Of a stretch of DNA of 64,000 nt, positions 43,238 through 52,695 are shown piece by piece. The DNA comes from JABMQB01 sp963677475 (GTDB lineage: Bacteria; Bacteroidota; Bacteroidia; Bacteroidales; Prolixibacteraceae). The DNA is taken from the NCBI GenBank assembly GCA_963677475.2, contig CAXXQD010000006.1, forward strand, positions 62,001 through 126,000, in the 5' to 3' direction. Position 1 is the first letter of the stretch; the number at the start of each line of letters is the position of its first letter. The translations under genes were made by a program, and so were the position numbers. The notes beneath the pieces are model-generated. The model made no database searches and had not been told where the DNA came from. It saw only the letters and a list, made by a program, of their open reading frames with translations.

Positions 43238-46228
43238 ATGAAAAATTCGAGAATCATTTTTTTAGGATTAGCATTATTGGTGTGCACATTGGGGCATTCT
43301 CAGCCATATGCTATTCCTGGAGCTTTGGGATTTGGTAAGGAAGTAAGAGGGGCGTATGAGGGGAGTTCAAATCCAACAATTTTATATGTTGACAGGTTGA
43401 CTGACGACCTGGGCAACAATGGTACTAATAAAGGATCGTTACGATGGTGTTTAACACGTAACTATCCGCGTATTATCCTGTTTGAAGTGTCCGGTTATAT
43501 AAATTTAACTTCGTATATCAGGGTGACTGATGACTATGTTTCAATTTACGGGCAAACCGCACCAAGTCCGGGCATTACTGTTTCCGGTGTCGATGTTATC
43601 GACTTCCGGTGTAATTACGTAGTATTACAGCATTTAAGGTTTCGTTCAAGTTATAATAACTATGGAGGAGATCAAGTAGATGCATTAACAGTATATCAGG
43701 GTTCAAATGTTTTTATTGACCATTGTTCGTTTAGCTATGCTGAAGATGAATGTTTAGGGATTGGTGGTGCTAACGGTACATTTACTGGTCCATTAACCGT
43801 CCAGAATTGCATATTTTCGTGGCCTTTGCATTATAATACAGGCAAGGGAATGCTTCTTGGGGGGGACTTTGATAGTACATCTGTTGTCAGAAGTGCTTTT
43901 ATTCATTGTGCAGACAGAACCCCTTTTCCAGGGGACAGCATATATACTGCATTTGAGGTAGTAAATACATTGTCATACAATTGTGCTTATTTTGGAATAA
44001 GTTTCGCCGATTCCGATAGTGCAAAATATCATGTAATAGGCAACGAATGGAGGTCTGGTCCAAATTCATCCGGGCAAAGGGAAGTGCTTCGCATTCGTTC
44101 AGCTATGAATTCTTTCGAAAATTCCTATTACTTATATGATAACTATTCTCCAACCAGAGTAGGTGTCTCCGAGTGGGATAGTGTGGTTTATTATGAAAAC
44201 AGTTCAAAAGATTCTTCTGATTATAAATCAGATACACCGTTTAGTGGTTACGAAACCAATTACTATTCATATACTGCACTTGACGATAGCCTGACAGCCA
44301 ATGCAGGGGCAAGGCCCTGGGATCGGGATTCGGTAGATATTTTAGCCTTAAACGATATGGTTAATCAAACCGGAAGTTGGATAACGTACCAATCGGAAGC
44401 TTATTATCCGCAATTGGCTCAAAATACAACTACCTTAAATGTACCTGATAATCCACATTCCAATTCAGGTGACGGTTATACAAACCTGGAAAAATGGGTT
44501 TATGAGATGACAACAGGTACATCCGATACTACCAGCAATGATACAACCTCTTCTGGTTCATCTGAATTGATTTTGTTGACCGATACGGCTAATAACGGAG
44601 GAGATGTTGCTCATTATAACTGGCTGGTAGCTAATGGATTTGAAGTAACTAAACTTGATATTGGGAATGATATTGATTTAACATCTCCTTCGCAGGATCT
44701 TAAGAATCAGTTAGATACTGCGGGTTTGGTGATTGTTGGCAGAGATGCTAACTCTAATAAGTATGATGGAAGAGGACAGGATGTGATTGATAGTATCCTG
44801 GCACCGGTAATTACGGTAAATCCTTATGGTGCACAATGGGGCGATCCACCTTTATGGTTTAAAAGTGCATCGGTTAGTGCATCGCCGGATGGAGAAGTCT
44901 GGATCGATGTAACCTCCTCTGATACGATATTTACTTATGCAAATGTAATAGGAGATTCAATGGCTTATTCAAACGGGGCATTTGGATTGATTTCTACAGA
45001 GGGGACACATAACGGAACCATAATAGGGTCAAAAGACGGTGATATTGCTATTGTACGTTTTGCCAAGAACGTTGCTTACAATGATTCAACAAATGCGAAT
45101 ACACCTTTAAGCGACCGTACTATCTTCCCGTTTAATACAAATAGCGATACTAGTTTTTTCTCCCTAACTACCAATGGGCAGGCAGCTTATTATGCTGAAA
45201 TTTGCAGGTTACTGGGAGAGCCTGTAACACCACCACAATATTATTTCTGTGATAATAGCTTAAAAGATATTGTCCTGCTCACCGACACTGCCAATAACGG
45301 AGGAGATACAGCTCATTACAATTGGTTGGATGCAAATGGGTTTGATGTAACAAAATTGGATATTGGTACTAATATTGATCTAACATCACCCTCGCAGGAA
45401 GTTATAAACCAGTTAAATACCGCCGACCTGGTTATTGTTGGACGCGATGCCAACTCCAATAAATACGATGGACGGGGACAGGATGTTATTGATAGTATAA
45501 CAGCTCCCGTGATTACTGTAAATCCATATGGTGCTCAATGGGGCGATCCACCCATGTGGTTTAAAAGTGCTTCGGTAAGTGGTGTTTCTGGTAGCAGTAT
45601 TTATATTGATGTTGCCGATGATACCATATTCACCAATTCAAATGTAGCCGGTGATTCAATTTTGTATGGGAATAGCTCATTTGGTGTAATTACTGCAAGT
45701 GGTACACATAATGGGACAGTTATTGGTTCGGTTGATGATGACATTACAATTGTACGTTTTGCTAAAAATGTTCCGTATAACGATTCAACCAATGCTAAAA
45801 CACCGCTTAGCGACCGTACTATATTTTCATTTGATAACGATGCAACTTCGTTTTCATTGACACAAGACGGGCAAGCTGCTTATTATGCTGAAATCAGGAG
45901 GTTGATTGGGTATTCAATTGAACCGCCCGTTTACTATTCTACTTCTAATAAGTCTGCTAAAATGGAATTTGGCAATCCTGAAATTATCAGTGAAAATAAT
46001 TTTCCTTTCTTGCTTTATCCAAATCCTGCTGAAAAACAACTTACAGTTGACGATTTAAAAGTAGGGACAAGGGTGTATATTTTTAATTTTGAAGGGAAAA
46101 CTATGGTAAAAACTGTTGCTTTGGATAATAAACTGGACCTTAATATAAGTAGCTATAAGCCTGGAGTGTATATAGTAAAAATAGAAACAAATAGTAAGTC
46201 TTATTCATCAAAATTTATAAAACAATAA
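43238..46228 (+). CDS. Pectate lyase (PL1) with two copies of an unrecognised domain and T9SS tail
   Basis: The 996-residue protein starts with a signal peptide and a PL1 domain (about 24-425) closely similar to the upstream lyase: FRCNYVVLQHLRFRSS, FIDHCSFSYAEDECLGIGG, GNEWRSGPN. Two copies of a domain of about 220 residues follow, at about 443-660 and 677-890. They share LLTDTANNGGD, GRDANSNKYDGRGQDVIDS, NPYGAQWGDPP and GQAAYYAEI. Roughly 86% of the first 105 residues are identical. A T9SS sorting domain ends the protein (YPNPAEKQLTV to SFKP..). The extra domains might bind polysaccharide or be a second catalytic unit. Confidence 0.85.
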   Translation: MKNSRIIFLGLALLVCTLGHSQPYAIPGALGFGKEVRGAYEGSSNPTILYVDRLTDDLGNNGTNKGSLRWCLTRNYPRIILFEVSGYINLTSYIRVTDDYVSIYGQTAPSPGITVSGVDVIDFRCNYVVLQHLRFRSSYNNYGGDQVDALTVYQGSNVFIDHCSFSYAEDECLGIGGANGTFTGPLTVQNCIFSWPLHYNTGKGMLLGGDFDSTSVVRSAFIHCADRTPFPGDSIYTAFEVVNTLSYNCAYFGISFADSDSAKYHVIGNEWRSGPNSSGQREVLRIRSAMNSFENSYYLYDNYSPTRVGVSEWDSVVYYENSSKDSSDYKSDTPFSGYETNYYSYTALDDSLTANAGARPWDRDSVDILALNDMVNQTGSWITYQSEAYYPQLAQNTTTLNVPDNPHSNSGDGYTNLEKWVYEMTTGTSDTTSNDTTSSGSSELILLTDTANNGGDVAHYNWLVANGFEVTKLDIGNDIDLTSPSQDLKNQLDTAGLVIVGRDANSNKYDGRGQDVIDSILAPVITVNPYGAQWGDPPLWFKSASVSASPDGEVWIDVTSSDTIFTYANVIGDSMAYSNGAFGLISTEGTHNGTIIGSKDGDIAIVRFAKNVAYNDSTNANTPLSDRTIFPFNTNSDTSFFSLTTNGQAAYYAEICRLLGEPVTPPQYYFCDNSLKDIVLLTDTANNGGDTAHYNWLDANGFDVTKLDIGTNIDLTSPSQEVINQLNTADLVIVGRDANSNKYDGRGQDVIDSITAPVITVNPYGAQWGDPPMWFKSASVSGVSGSSIYIDVADDTIFTNSNVAGDSILYGNSSFGVITASGTHNGTVIGSVDDDITIVRFAKNVPYNDSTNAKTPLSDRTIFSFDNDATSFSLTQDGQAAYYAEIRRLIGYSIEPPVYYSTSNKSAKMEFGNPEIISENNFPFLLYPNPAEKQLTVDDLKVGTRVYIFNFEGKTMVKTVALDNKLDLNISSYKPGVYIVKIETNSKSYSSKFIKQ
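44564..45912 (+). repeat. Internal tandem duplication of a domain of about 220 residues
   Basis: Copy 1 starts near 44564 and copy 2 near 45266, a 702-base period (234 residues). The amino-acid sequence is well conserved, while third codon positions differ, so the duplication is old or the copies have been under protein-level selection. Both copies are inside the second pectate lyase gene. Confidence 0.8.
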
Positions 46229-46290
46229 GCTTATTAGATTAGAATTTATATCGTTGATGAGTTATGCTCATCGAGTAAAACAAAAGTAAA

Positions 46291-48612
46291 ATGTATTGTA
46301 AAGAATCAAATAATCAGGGAGAAATTGTAAGCAAAAAAGTTGGTATCATATTAGTACTGATTATTAGCCTTCTGTTTCCATTCCATTGCTATTCTGCAGA
46401 TAAGGATAGTATTCAAATAATTGATGCCTGCCATTACAGTAATGTCTTTGGTGAAATGCGGAATTACCGAATTTTTCTACCTAAAGGTTATGATGAAAAC
46501 AAGCCTGAAAAAAGATATCCGGTAATCTATTTTCTTCATGGATGGGATCAACGGTATTTTGGCAGTGGTCAGTGGGCATATGCTTCTTACGAATTAGGCG
46601 AGGATAACGATGGCGACAACATCACAAACTTTGTTTCGGACCATGATGTGATTGTTGTTAAGTCTGATGGGTATAACCGACGTCGGGATGAAGATTATTA
46701 CAGAAGTCCTTATAATGTTGGAGCCAAACCTTCTGATGGAAGAAATAGCAAAGATGCAGGTAAACCAATGATTGGAACCTATCGACAATTCCCCATTTAT
46801 TACCCTGAATTAATTGATTTTATAGATGCCAATTACTTTACCATAGCCGACAGGCAACACCGAGGAATTTCGGGCTTATCGATGGGAGGATTTACAGCAA
46901 GTTGGATTGGCGGTAAATATCCGCATCTGTTTTGTGCTGTTGGCAATTTTTGCGGTTCGCCCGAGTTTTACGCAGGACCTCAAACTCTTCCGGTATTGTA
47001 CCGCCACCTTGATATGTATGACAATTATGGCGGGATGAAATACCGCCTGAATAATGGCGACGAAGATTTTATTCGCTGTTACCATGCAGATGTAAACAGG
47101 GTATGGACACAGGTAATGGATAATTACGAATATCAAATGTATAATGCCGATCATTCTACCTGTGGGCTTAGCGATATGTTTTCGTTTTTAATGAATGCAT
47201 TTTCGCAAAAACTGGAAAAACCTGCAAGGTGGGACCACATTGATATTTACCCGGCATTCTCGGTTTGGGCTTATGAGGTTCACTCAGACCGGGATGTCCC
47301 CGGGTTTACTATTCTTGAAAATGTGGATGAAAATGGATTTCGGTGTTCAGTTCGTGAGTTTTTACCCGACGGGCAAATACTTTCGTTTGTGAAAGTAGAT
47401 ATTACAACCGCTCCCATTTATGAAAAAAATTCCACTTATGTGATTAACGATATCTATCTAACAAGTTCTGAAGTAGTTCAAAAAGAAGTTAGAAGTGATG
47501 ATGAAGGGAAACTGAAAATTCAGATTGATGGAAGTATTCACGAAATTGGGATAAGCAAAGTTGACGGAAAAGCTGAATTGACAGTAGCTTCATTCAATGT
47601 AATTGGTGCCGGATGGGCAACGCCAGAAAAGGATGCAGAATTAGAACTTTCAATATTAAATAAAGGGCTGTCAGAAGCAAAGAAAGTCAATATTGAAATC
47701 ACTTCAACAACAGAAAATGTAGAAATTCTAAAAGGGAAATCGACTGCTAAATCGATTGGCGTTAATAAAATCCAAACGTGTAATCATCCTTTCCGTTTTA
47801 GGGTCACTTCTGATAAATATGAAGTTATTCAGTTTAAGGTGGTCATAAAAGATGGCGAAAAAACTTCTTCTCAAAAAATAGAAGTTCCTGTAAGGAAAGA
47901 TGTGCCTGTACTTGAGAAGTTTATGATTGCCGATGGGAAAGAAGTAGCAGTTGCATCAGCAGGTGTTGATACGGTAACGATGCTTCTCGGAAAAGGAAAT
48001 GGAGATGGCATTGCAAATCCCGGTGAATCGATAGTTGTACTTGCAAATGATAGCGGACTGTGGAGACGCTGTCAACTTACATTTTCAGACCCATATTTAA
48101 ATCCCCGAGGAGTAAATCAAAGAGAGGAAAACAGCTGGACAAAGTATGATAAAGTTGGTGCTTCATTTAAATACAATGTGCCCCTTATTTCATCCGAATG
48201 TCCACAAAATCATCGGGTAGAAATGCTTTGTGAATATTGGTTGCCTGAATATCCAATACACCATATTAAAAAAGGAAAAGTTGTTATCGAAATTGAAGGA
48301 GAAGACACAACTGCACCGCTTATTAGATGGGTACATCTGAAAGGCGACAACACGCTTATGGTTAATGTTTGGGATGGTACTGAATTAAAAGATGTAAAAG
48401 CCAGATTTACCTTAAAAAGAGACACGCAGAAATTCATTGATCTAAGATTAAATGACAATGGAATTGAAGGTGATCAGGTTAAAAACGACAATGTTTTCAG
48501 CTTTAAAATACCCACAAGCAGGTTTAACAGGTATAGCCTGGTAATTGAAGCCACCGATGAGTATGGCAATAAGCAAATATTCGAAGATGATAAAACCTAT
48601 ATCCTTCATTAA
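46291..48612 (+). CDS. Secreted esterase (alpha/beta-hydrolase, esterase D/feruloyl-type) with C-terminal beta domains
   Basis: The 773-residue protein has a long N-terminus with a signal-peptide-like hydrophobic stretch (about 18-36, CYSADKDS). The esterase domain has IYFLHGWDQRYFGSGQ, the nucleophile elbow GLSMGG (Ser197) and a likely catalytic His in NADHST near residue 290. Residues about 330-773 form several beta-rich modules, one with DTTAPLIRWVHLKGDN near residue 670, resembling Ig-like or CBM modules. It has no T9SS tail. It likely releases acyl groups (acetyl or feruloyl) from the polysaccharide. It is 62 bases downstream of the pectate lyase. Confidence 0.8.
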   Translation: MYCKESNNQGEIVSKKVGIILVLIISLLFPFHCYSADKDSIQIIDACHYSNVFGEMRNYRIFLPKGYDENKPEKRYPVIYFLHGWDQRYFGSGQWAYASYELGEDNDGDNITNFVSDHDVIVVKSDGYNRRRDEDYYRSPYNVGAKPSDGRNSKDAGKPMIGTYRQFPIYYPELIDFIDANYFTIADRQHRGISGLSMGGFTASWIGGKYPHLFCAVGNFCGSPEFYAGPQTLPVLYRHLDMYDNYGGMKYRLNNGDEDFIRCYHADVNRVWTQVMDNYEYQMYNADHSTCGLSDMFSFLMNAFSQKLEKPARWDHIDIYPAFSVWAYEVHSDRDVPGFTILENVDENGFRCSVREFLPDGQILSFVKVDITTAPIYEKNSTYVINDIYLTSSEVVQKEVRSDDEGKLKIQIDGSIHEIGISKVDGKAELTVASFNVIGAGWATPEKDAELELSILNKGLSEAKKVNIEITSTTENVEILKGKSTAKSIGVNKIQTCNHPFRFRVTSDKYEVIQFKVVIKDGEKTSSQKIEVPVRKDVPVLEKFMIADGKEVAVASAGVDTVTMLLGKGNGDGIANPGESIVVLANDSGLWRRCQLTFSDPYLNPRGVNQREENSWTKYDKVGASFKYNVPLISSECPQNHRVEMLCEYWLPEYPIHHIKKGKVVIEIEGEDTTAPLIRWVHLKGDNTLMVNVWDGTELKDVKARFTLKRDTQKFIDLRLNDNGIEGDQVKNDNVFSFKIPTSRFNRYSLVIEATDEYGNKQIFEDDKTYILH

Positions 48613-48623
48613 AATTGAATAAT

Positions 48624-49661
48624 ATGAATAAAACTAAATGTCAATCGATCAAATCCGATTACATATATTTCCTGGTCTGGGGAGTGATTGCTTCCTTTAC
48701 TTGCCTTTTAATTTTTTCAACAGCTTGCAACAATCAACCTGTAAATCCGATTAGGGAAAAGTTACAGCCTGTTCCCCAAAATACTGGTTTCCGAATGGCT
48801 GGTTACTGGGTTTGGGGAGGATCTGTGATAAAGGTCGATTCTGTTTATCATATGTTTGCTTCCCGCTGGAAAAAATACAGGGAATTTCCTTCTGACTATT
48901 TGGAACATTCTGAGATTGTACATGCTACATCCGCAACTTTAGTTGGTCCTTACGAATTTCAGGAAGTAATAATTGGCGAAAGAGATTCAATATTTTGGGA
49001 TTCCAATATGGCACACAATCCAACCATTGCAAAAGTTGGTGATGAATATGTGCTGTATTACATTGGTTCCGATTTTTCAACCCCGGGAGTAGGCAACTAT
49101 CCTTATTTAAGAAGGGTTGGTTATGCTACGGCAAAAAATATTGAAGGTCCCTGGAAACGGTCTGATAAACCATTGTTCAATTTTGAGTCGAACAACCCTG
49201 CGGTACTGGTTGAAGATGGTAAAATAAGGATGTTGTTTCGCGATGAAGAGTTAAAAGTATCCTTAGCTGTTGCCGATCATTATTCAGGACCTTATGAGGT
49301 TCTTAATAAGGATGTATATCCACCCACCCGGATCGAAGATTTCTACATGTTTAGAATGAACAACGAATACAATTTTATTTGTGAAGATAATGTCGGCAAA
49401 ATTTCAGGGCATGAACGCTGGGGTATACAACTAACTTCCGATGATGGAGTGAATAATTGGGAAACCTCCAGGAATGTTGTTGTGTATGACCACGATATTG
49501 CATACACCGATGGCTCAGTTTTACACTGCAATAGAAGGGAACGCCCTCAATTGATTATCGAAAACGGCAGTATTTCAGGTATTGCAACAGCGGTTTATAC
49601 TGGTTCAGAAAGTTGGTGCCAGCCGGTTCCTTTAAATCCTCCTTTAAAACTAAACAGATAA
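48624..49661 (+). CDS. GH43-like five-bladed beta-propeller glycosidase-type lipoprotein
   Basis: From the ATG at 48624 the protein has 345 residues. The upstream TTG start is unlikely. A lipoprotein signal with lipobox STAC (Cys near residue 36) is followed by a five-bladed propeller: GYWVWGGSVIKVDSVYHMFASRW, HNPTIAKVGDEYVLYYIGSD, GYATAKNIEGPWKRSDKP and NNPAVLVEDGKIRMLFRD. This resembles GH43 and related families, which hydrolyse arabinose or galactose linkages. The catalytic acid triad cannot be assigned with certainty by eye. It follows the esterase by 11 bases. Confidence 0.7.
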   Translation: MNKTKCQSIKSDYIYFLVWGVIASFTCLLIFSTACNNQPVNPIREKLQPVPQNTGFRMAGYWVWGGSVIKVDSVYHMFASRWKKYREFPSDYLEHSEIVHATSATLVGPYEFQEVIIGERDSIFWDSNMAHNPTIAKVGDEYVLYYIGSDFSTPGVGNYPYLRRVGYATAKNIEGPWKRSDKPLFNFESNNPAVLVEDGKIRMLFRDEELKVSLAVADHYSGPYEVLNKDVYPPTRIEDFYMFRMNNEYNFICEDNVGKISGHERWGIQLTSDDGVNNWETSRNVVVYDHDIAYTDGSVLHCNRRERPQLIIENGSISGIATAVYTGSESWCQPVPLNPPLKLNR

Positions 49662-49685
49662 TAACTATTTCAAAAAACAGGAATC

Positions 49686-50591
49686 ATGAAAAAAATATTT
49701 GTATTACTTCTATCATTTGTATCAACATTTACAATGGCACAGGATTTAGTTCTTGACGTTTGGTCTAACACATCACCACCTACCGACAATGGACTTTCTG
49801 GTCCGGAAGAATTGCTTGAGAATAACCGTGTAGCGAATATTTCAGTTGCTAAAATGTATATCTACTTTCCGGAGAAAGAAAAAAATACCGGTGCTGCAAT
49901 GGTAATATGTCCGGGTGGGGCGTATATCAGGGAAGCCATGTCGCACGAAGGGTATGAAGTTGCTGAATGGCTGAAAGAAAGAGGTATTACAGGAATCGTA
50001 TTGAAGTACCGTTTGCCCAATGGTCACCATCAGGTTCCGTTGGAAGATGCACAGAGAGCAATGCGTATAGTCCGTTACAATGCAAATGAGTGGGGGATCG
50101 ACCCAAATAAAATTGGGATTGCCGGGTCTTCAGCAGGAGGTAACCTGGCAGCTAATGCTGGTACTCGTTTTACATTTGGTGATGAATTAGCCGAAGATCC
50201 AATAGAAAAAATAAGCTCTCGCCCTGACTTTATGCTTTTATTGTATCCTTTTATTGCACATAAAGAGGAAAACATGAGCAAGCCCATTAAAAGCCACTTT
50301 TTCGGAAAGGATAAGAACTGGGAAACTGCCAAGAAATATTCACCCCAACGAAATGTAACAGAGCATACACCACCAACCTTTATGGTTCACGCAGACAATG
50401 ATAAGGTGGTTGAATCATCTCATTCTATCGAGTTGTACCTGGCTTTAAAGAAATTCAATATACCGGCAGAGATGCACATTTTTCAGGATGGGGGACATGG
50501 TTTTGGAATAACCAAAATAGACATGCCTGCCGAGCAGTGGACTGAGCTTTTTTACCAGTGGCTAAAACAACGAAATATAATTGAAAAATAG
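49686..50591 (+). CDS. Secreted alpha/beta-hydrolase, acetylesterase (BD-FAE-like)
   Basis: The 301-residue protein has a signal peptide (about 1-19, TMAQ). The alpha/beta-hydrolase fold has the oxyanion-hole motif PGGAY, the nucleophile elbow GSSAGG (Ser149), and a late GHGFG His. The stretch LEDAQRAMRIVRYNANEWGIDPNKIGI is typical of the BD-FAE/acetylesterase group. It probably removes acetyl groups from the polysaccharide or its oligosaccharides in the periplasm. It starts 24 bases after the GH43-like gene. Confidence 0.85.
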   Translation: MKKIFVLLLSFVSTFTMAQDLVLDVWSNTSPPTDNGLSGPEELLENNRVANISVAKMYIYFPEKEKNTGAAMVICPGGAYIREAMSHEGYEVAEWLKERGITGIVLKYRLPNGHHQVPLEDAQRAMRIVRYNANEWGIDPNKIGIAGSSAGGNLAANAGTRFTFGDELAEDPIEKISSRPDFMLLLYPFIAHKEENMSKPIKSHFFGKDKNWETAKKYSPQRNVTEHTPPTFMVHADNDKVVESSHSIELYLALKKFNIPAEMHIFQDGGHGFGITKIDMPAEQWTELFYQWLKQRNIIEK

Positions 50592-50601
50592 GAATACAGT
50601 T

Positions 50602-51081
50602 ATGGATAATAAATATTCAAATATGCAATTAACAGCATTGGTTGCACTGCGATTTCTGATCGGATGGCATATGCTGTATGAAGGAGTTCACAAACTATTA
50701 ACTCCTGGGTGGTCTTCAAAAGGATTTTTAGGCGAGTCTCAGTGGATTATGGAGGGATTCGCAAATTGGGTGATTTCTAATGACGGAGTTTTAACTGTTG
50801 TCGATTTTCTAAACACATGGGGATTAATTGCAATTGGATTAGGATTAATAGTTGGACTATTTACGCGGGTGGCTACCTTGTCGGGTGTTGTCCTTCTACT
50901 GATGTATTATTTTAATAATCCTCCCCTAATTGGTATCGAATATTCTTTGCCCTCTGAAGGTAATTATCTGATTGTGAGCAAAACCTTAATTGAGGCAGTT
51001 GCATTAACCGTCTTGCTGTTTTTTCCAACAGGGACAAGTATTGGTTTAGACAGGTTCATTTTTAATAAGAAGCAAATATGA
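50602..51081 (+). CDS. DoxX-family membrane protein
   Basis: From ATG 50602 the protein has 159 residues. A TTG frame from 50581 would overlap the previous gene and is unlikely. It has four hydrophobic segments, with ALRFLIGWHMLYEGVHKLL and TRVATLSGVVLLLMYYF, as in DoxX-like proteins. The family has been tied to thiosulfate/quinone chemistry, but members have diverse or unknown roles. The stop overlaps the next gene's ATG by 4 bases, so it is translationally coupled to the Gfo/Idh/MocA oxidoreductase. By inference it may link the oxidoreductase to the membrane electron pool. Confidence 0.85.
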   Translation: MDNKYSNMQLTALVALRFLIGWHMLYEGVHKLLTPGWSSKGFLGESQWIMEGFANWVISNDGVLTVVDFLNTWGLIAIGLGLIVGLFTRVATLSGVVLLLMYYFNNPPLIGIEYSLPSEGNYLIVSKTLIEAVALTVLLFFPTGTSIGLDRFIFNKKQI

Positions 51082-52676
51082 TTATGGAGAATCAAAAGAA
51101 TATAGAACAGAATAAAGAACCAGAAGAAAATAAAAAAGCAAAATTTGGAATGAACCGAAGGTCGCTTTTAAAAGGACTTGCAGGATTACCAGTTGCCGGG
51201 CTTTTTTCGTATGAATTATTTAAAAAATCAGCTTATGAAAGTCAGAATAGTAGAGATTTGGTTAAAGAACTCAATTTGGGCGATTTCTCAGCACCTTCTA
51301 CTATCCAGCCGGCACGCCAGGGAGATTTAATAAGAATTGGGTTTATCGGTTTTGGCGCAAGGGCAGTTTCATTAGCAAAAGCACTTGGGTTTGTTCATCC
51401 TGAAAATACGGCTAAAAGAATTGAAATGGGGCGTATGGATGATTGGTTGGCACAAGCTGATTTGAATGTGGCTATAACTGGCATTTGCGAAGTATTTGAC
51501 GAAAGAGCACAACATGGGTTGGAAATAGCTGCTAGCGAATTTCGCCCGGGAGGAGGAAAGCCTTCGGGGCTTCCTGTAAAACGGTATCAAAACTATAAAG
51601 AAATGCTTGCCGATAAAGACATTGATGCTGTTGTTATTGCAACTCCCGATCATCATCATGCGCGCATGTCAATTGAGGCAGCAAAAGCAGGAAAGCATGT
51701 GTACTGCGAAAAAAGTCCGGCTATAAAGGAAAACGAATTGTTTGAGTTATACGATACAATTAAAAACAGCGAGATTGTTTATCAATTGGGGCATCAGATT
51801 TCTAAAAATACAATCTTCCAGCAAGCTCAAGAAATCATCAATAAAAACATTCTGGGGAAAATTAGTTTAATTGAAACTACTACGAATAGAAATACAGCCT
51901 CTGGCGCCTGGATTCGACATTTAGATAAAGATGGAAATCCAAAGCCGGGAGATGCAAACTCAATTGACTGGGACCAGTGGTTGGGCGACACACCCAAAGT
52001 TCCATTTAGTATCGACCGATTTTACAACTGGACAAAATGGTTTGATTATGATTTGGGTATGTTGGGACAACTTTTTACCCACGAATACGATGCAATCAAT
52101 CAACTATTAAATATTGGAATACCTAAAACAGCGGTGTCGTCAGGTGGTTTGTATTATTGGAAAGATAATCGGGAAATCCCGGATCATTTGCAATCTGTTT
52201 TTGAATATCCTGACAAAGAACTTACGCTTATTTATAGCGCCAGTCTTGCTTCCAGTCGCGACAGAGGACGTGTAATCATGGGGCACGACGCATCAATGGA
52301 GCTTGGTGGATCTTTGAAAATTACAGCTGATAAGGACTCAACACGCTTCAAAAAGCAAATAAATGAAGGGCGTATTTCACCTTTGGAACCAATGCTTTCA
52401 ATTAACCCAAATTCGGGTAAAGTTGATGCAGTTTCTTCCGCAACAGCAAAATATTACGAACAACGGGGACTCTACACTACAAATATTGGAGGCATTAAAA
52501 TGGATGTAACCCATTTGCACATAAAAGAATGGATCGATTGTATCAGGGGAGGTGGTACTCCGGGATCAAATATCGAACGTGCCTACGAAGAGGGAGTTAC
52601 TTTGCTTATGGCACATAAGTCATATATGGAAGGTCGGAAAGTAGAATGGGATTCGGAAAGCAGGAAGATTATTTAG
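51078..52676 (+). CDS. Gfo/Idh/MocA-family oxidoreductase with Tat-type signal
   Basis: The 532-residue protein starts ATGATTATGG, overlapping doxX by 4 bases. The second ATG at 51084 is an alternative start. NRRSLLKGLAGLP (near residue 25) is a twin-arginine-type signal. The Rossmann motif GFIGFGARA (near residue 89) and CEKSP (near residue 214) are typical of Gfo/Idh/MocA dehydrogenases that oxidise sugars with bound NAD(P). Its longer, secreted form is common in PULs. It likely acts on a released monosaccharide in the periplasm, with DoxX as electron partner. The substrate is not known. Confidence 0.82.
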   Translation: MIMENQKNIEQNKEPEENKKAKFGMNRRSLLKGLAGLPVAGLFSYELFKKSAYESQNSRDLVKELNLGDFSAPSTIQPARQGDLIRIGFIGFGARAVSLAKALGFVHPENTAKRIEMGRMDDWLAQADLNVAITGICEVFDERAQHGLEIAASEFRPGGGKPSGLPVKRYQNYKEMLADKDIDAVVIATPDHHHARMSIEAAKAGKHVYCEKSPAIKENELFELYDTIKNSEIVYQLGHQISKNTIFQQAQEIINKNILGKISLIETTTNRNTASGAWIRHLDKDGNPKPGDANSIDWDQWLGDTPKVPFSIDRFYNWTKWFDYDLGMLGQLFTHEYDAINQLLNIGIPKTAVSSGGLYYWKDNREIPDHLQSVFEYPDKELTLIYSASLASSRDRGRVIMGHDASMELGGSLKITADKDSTRFKKQINEGRISPLEPMLSINPNSGKVDAVSSATAKYYEQRGLYTTNIGGIKMDVTHLHIKEWIDCIRGGGTPGSNIERAYEEGVTLLMAHKSYMEGRKVEWDSESRKII

Positions 52677-52695
52677 TACAAAAAAGAGAAACGAA

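Noticed and set aside
50581..50601. A TTG start extending DoxX upstream
   Set aside because: It would overlap the preceding esterase gene, and the ATG at 50602 begins the expected DoxX N-terminus.
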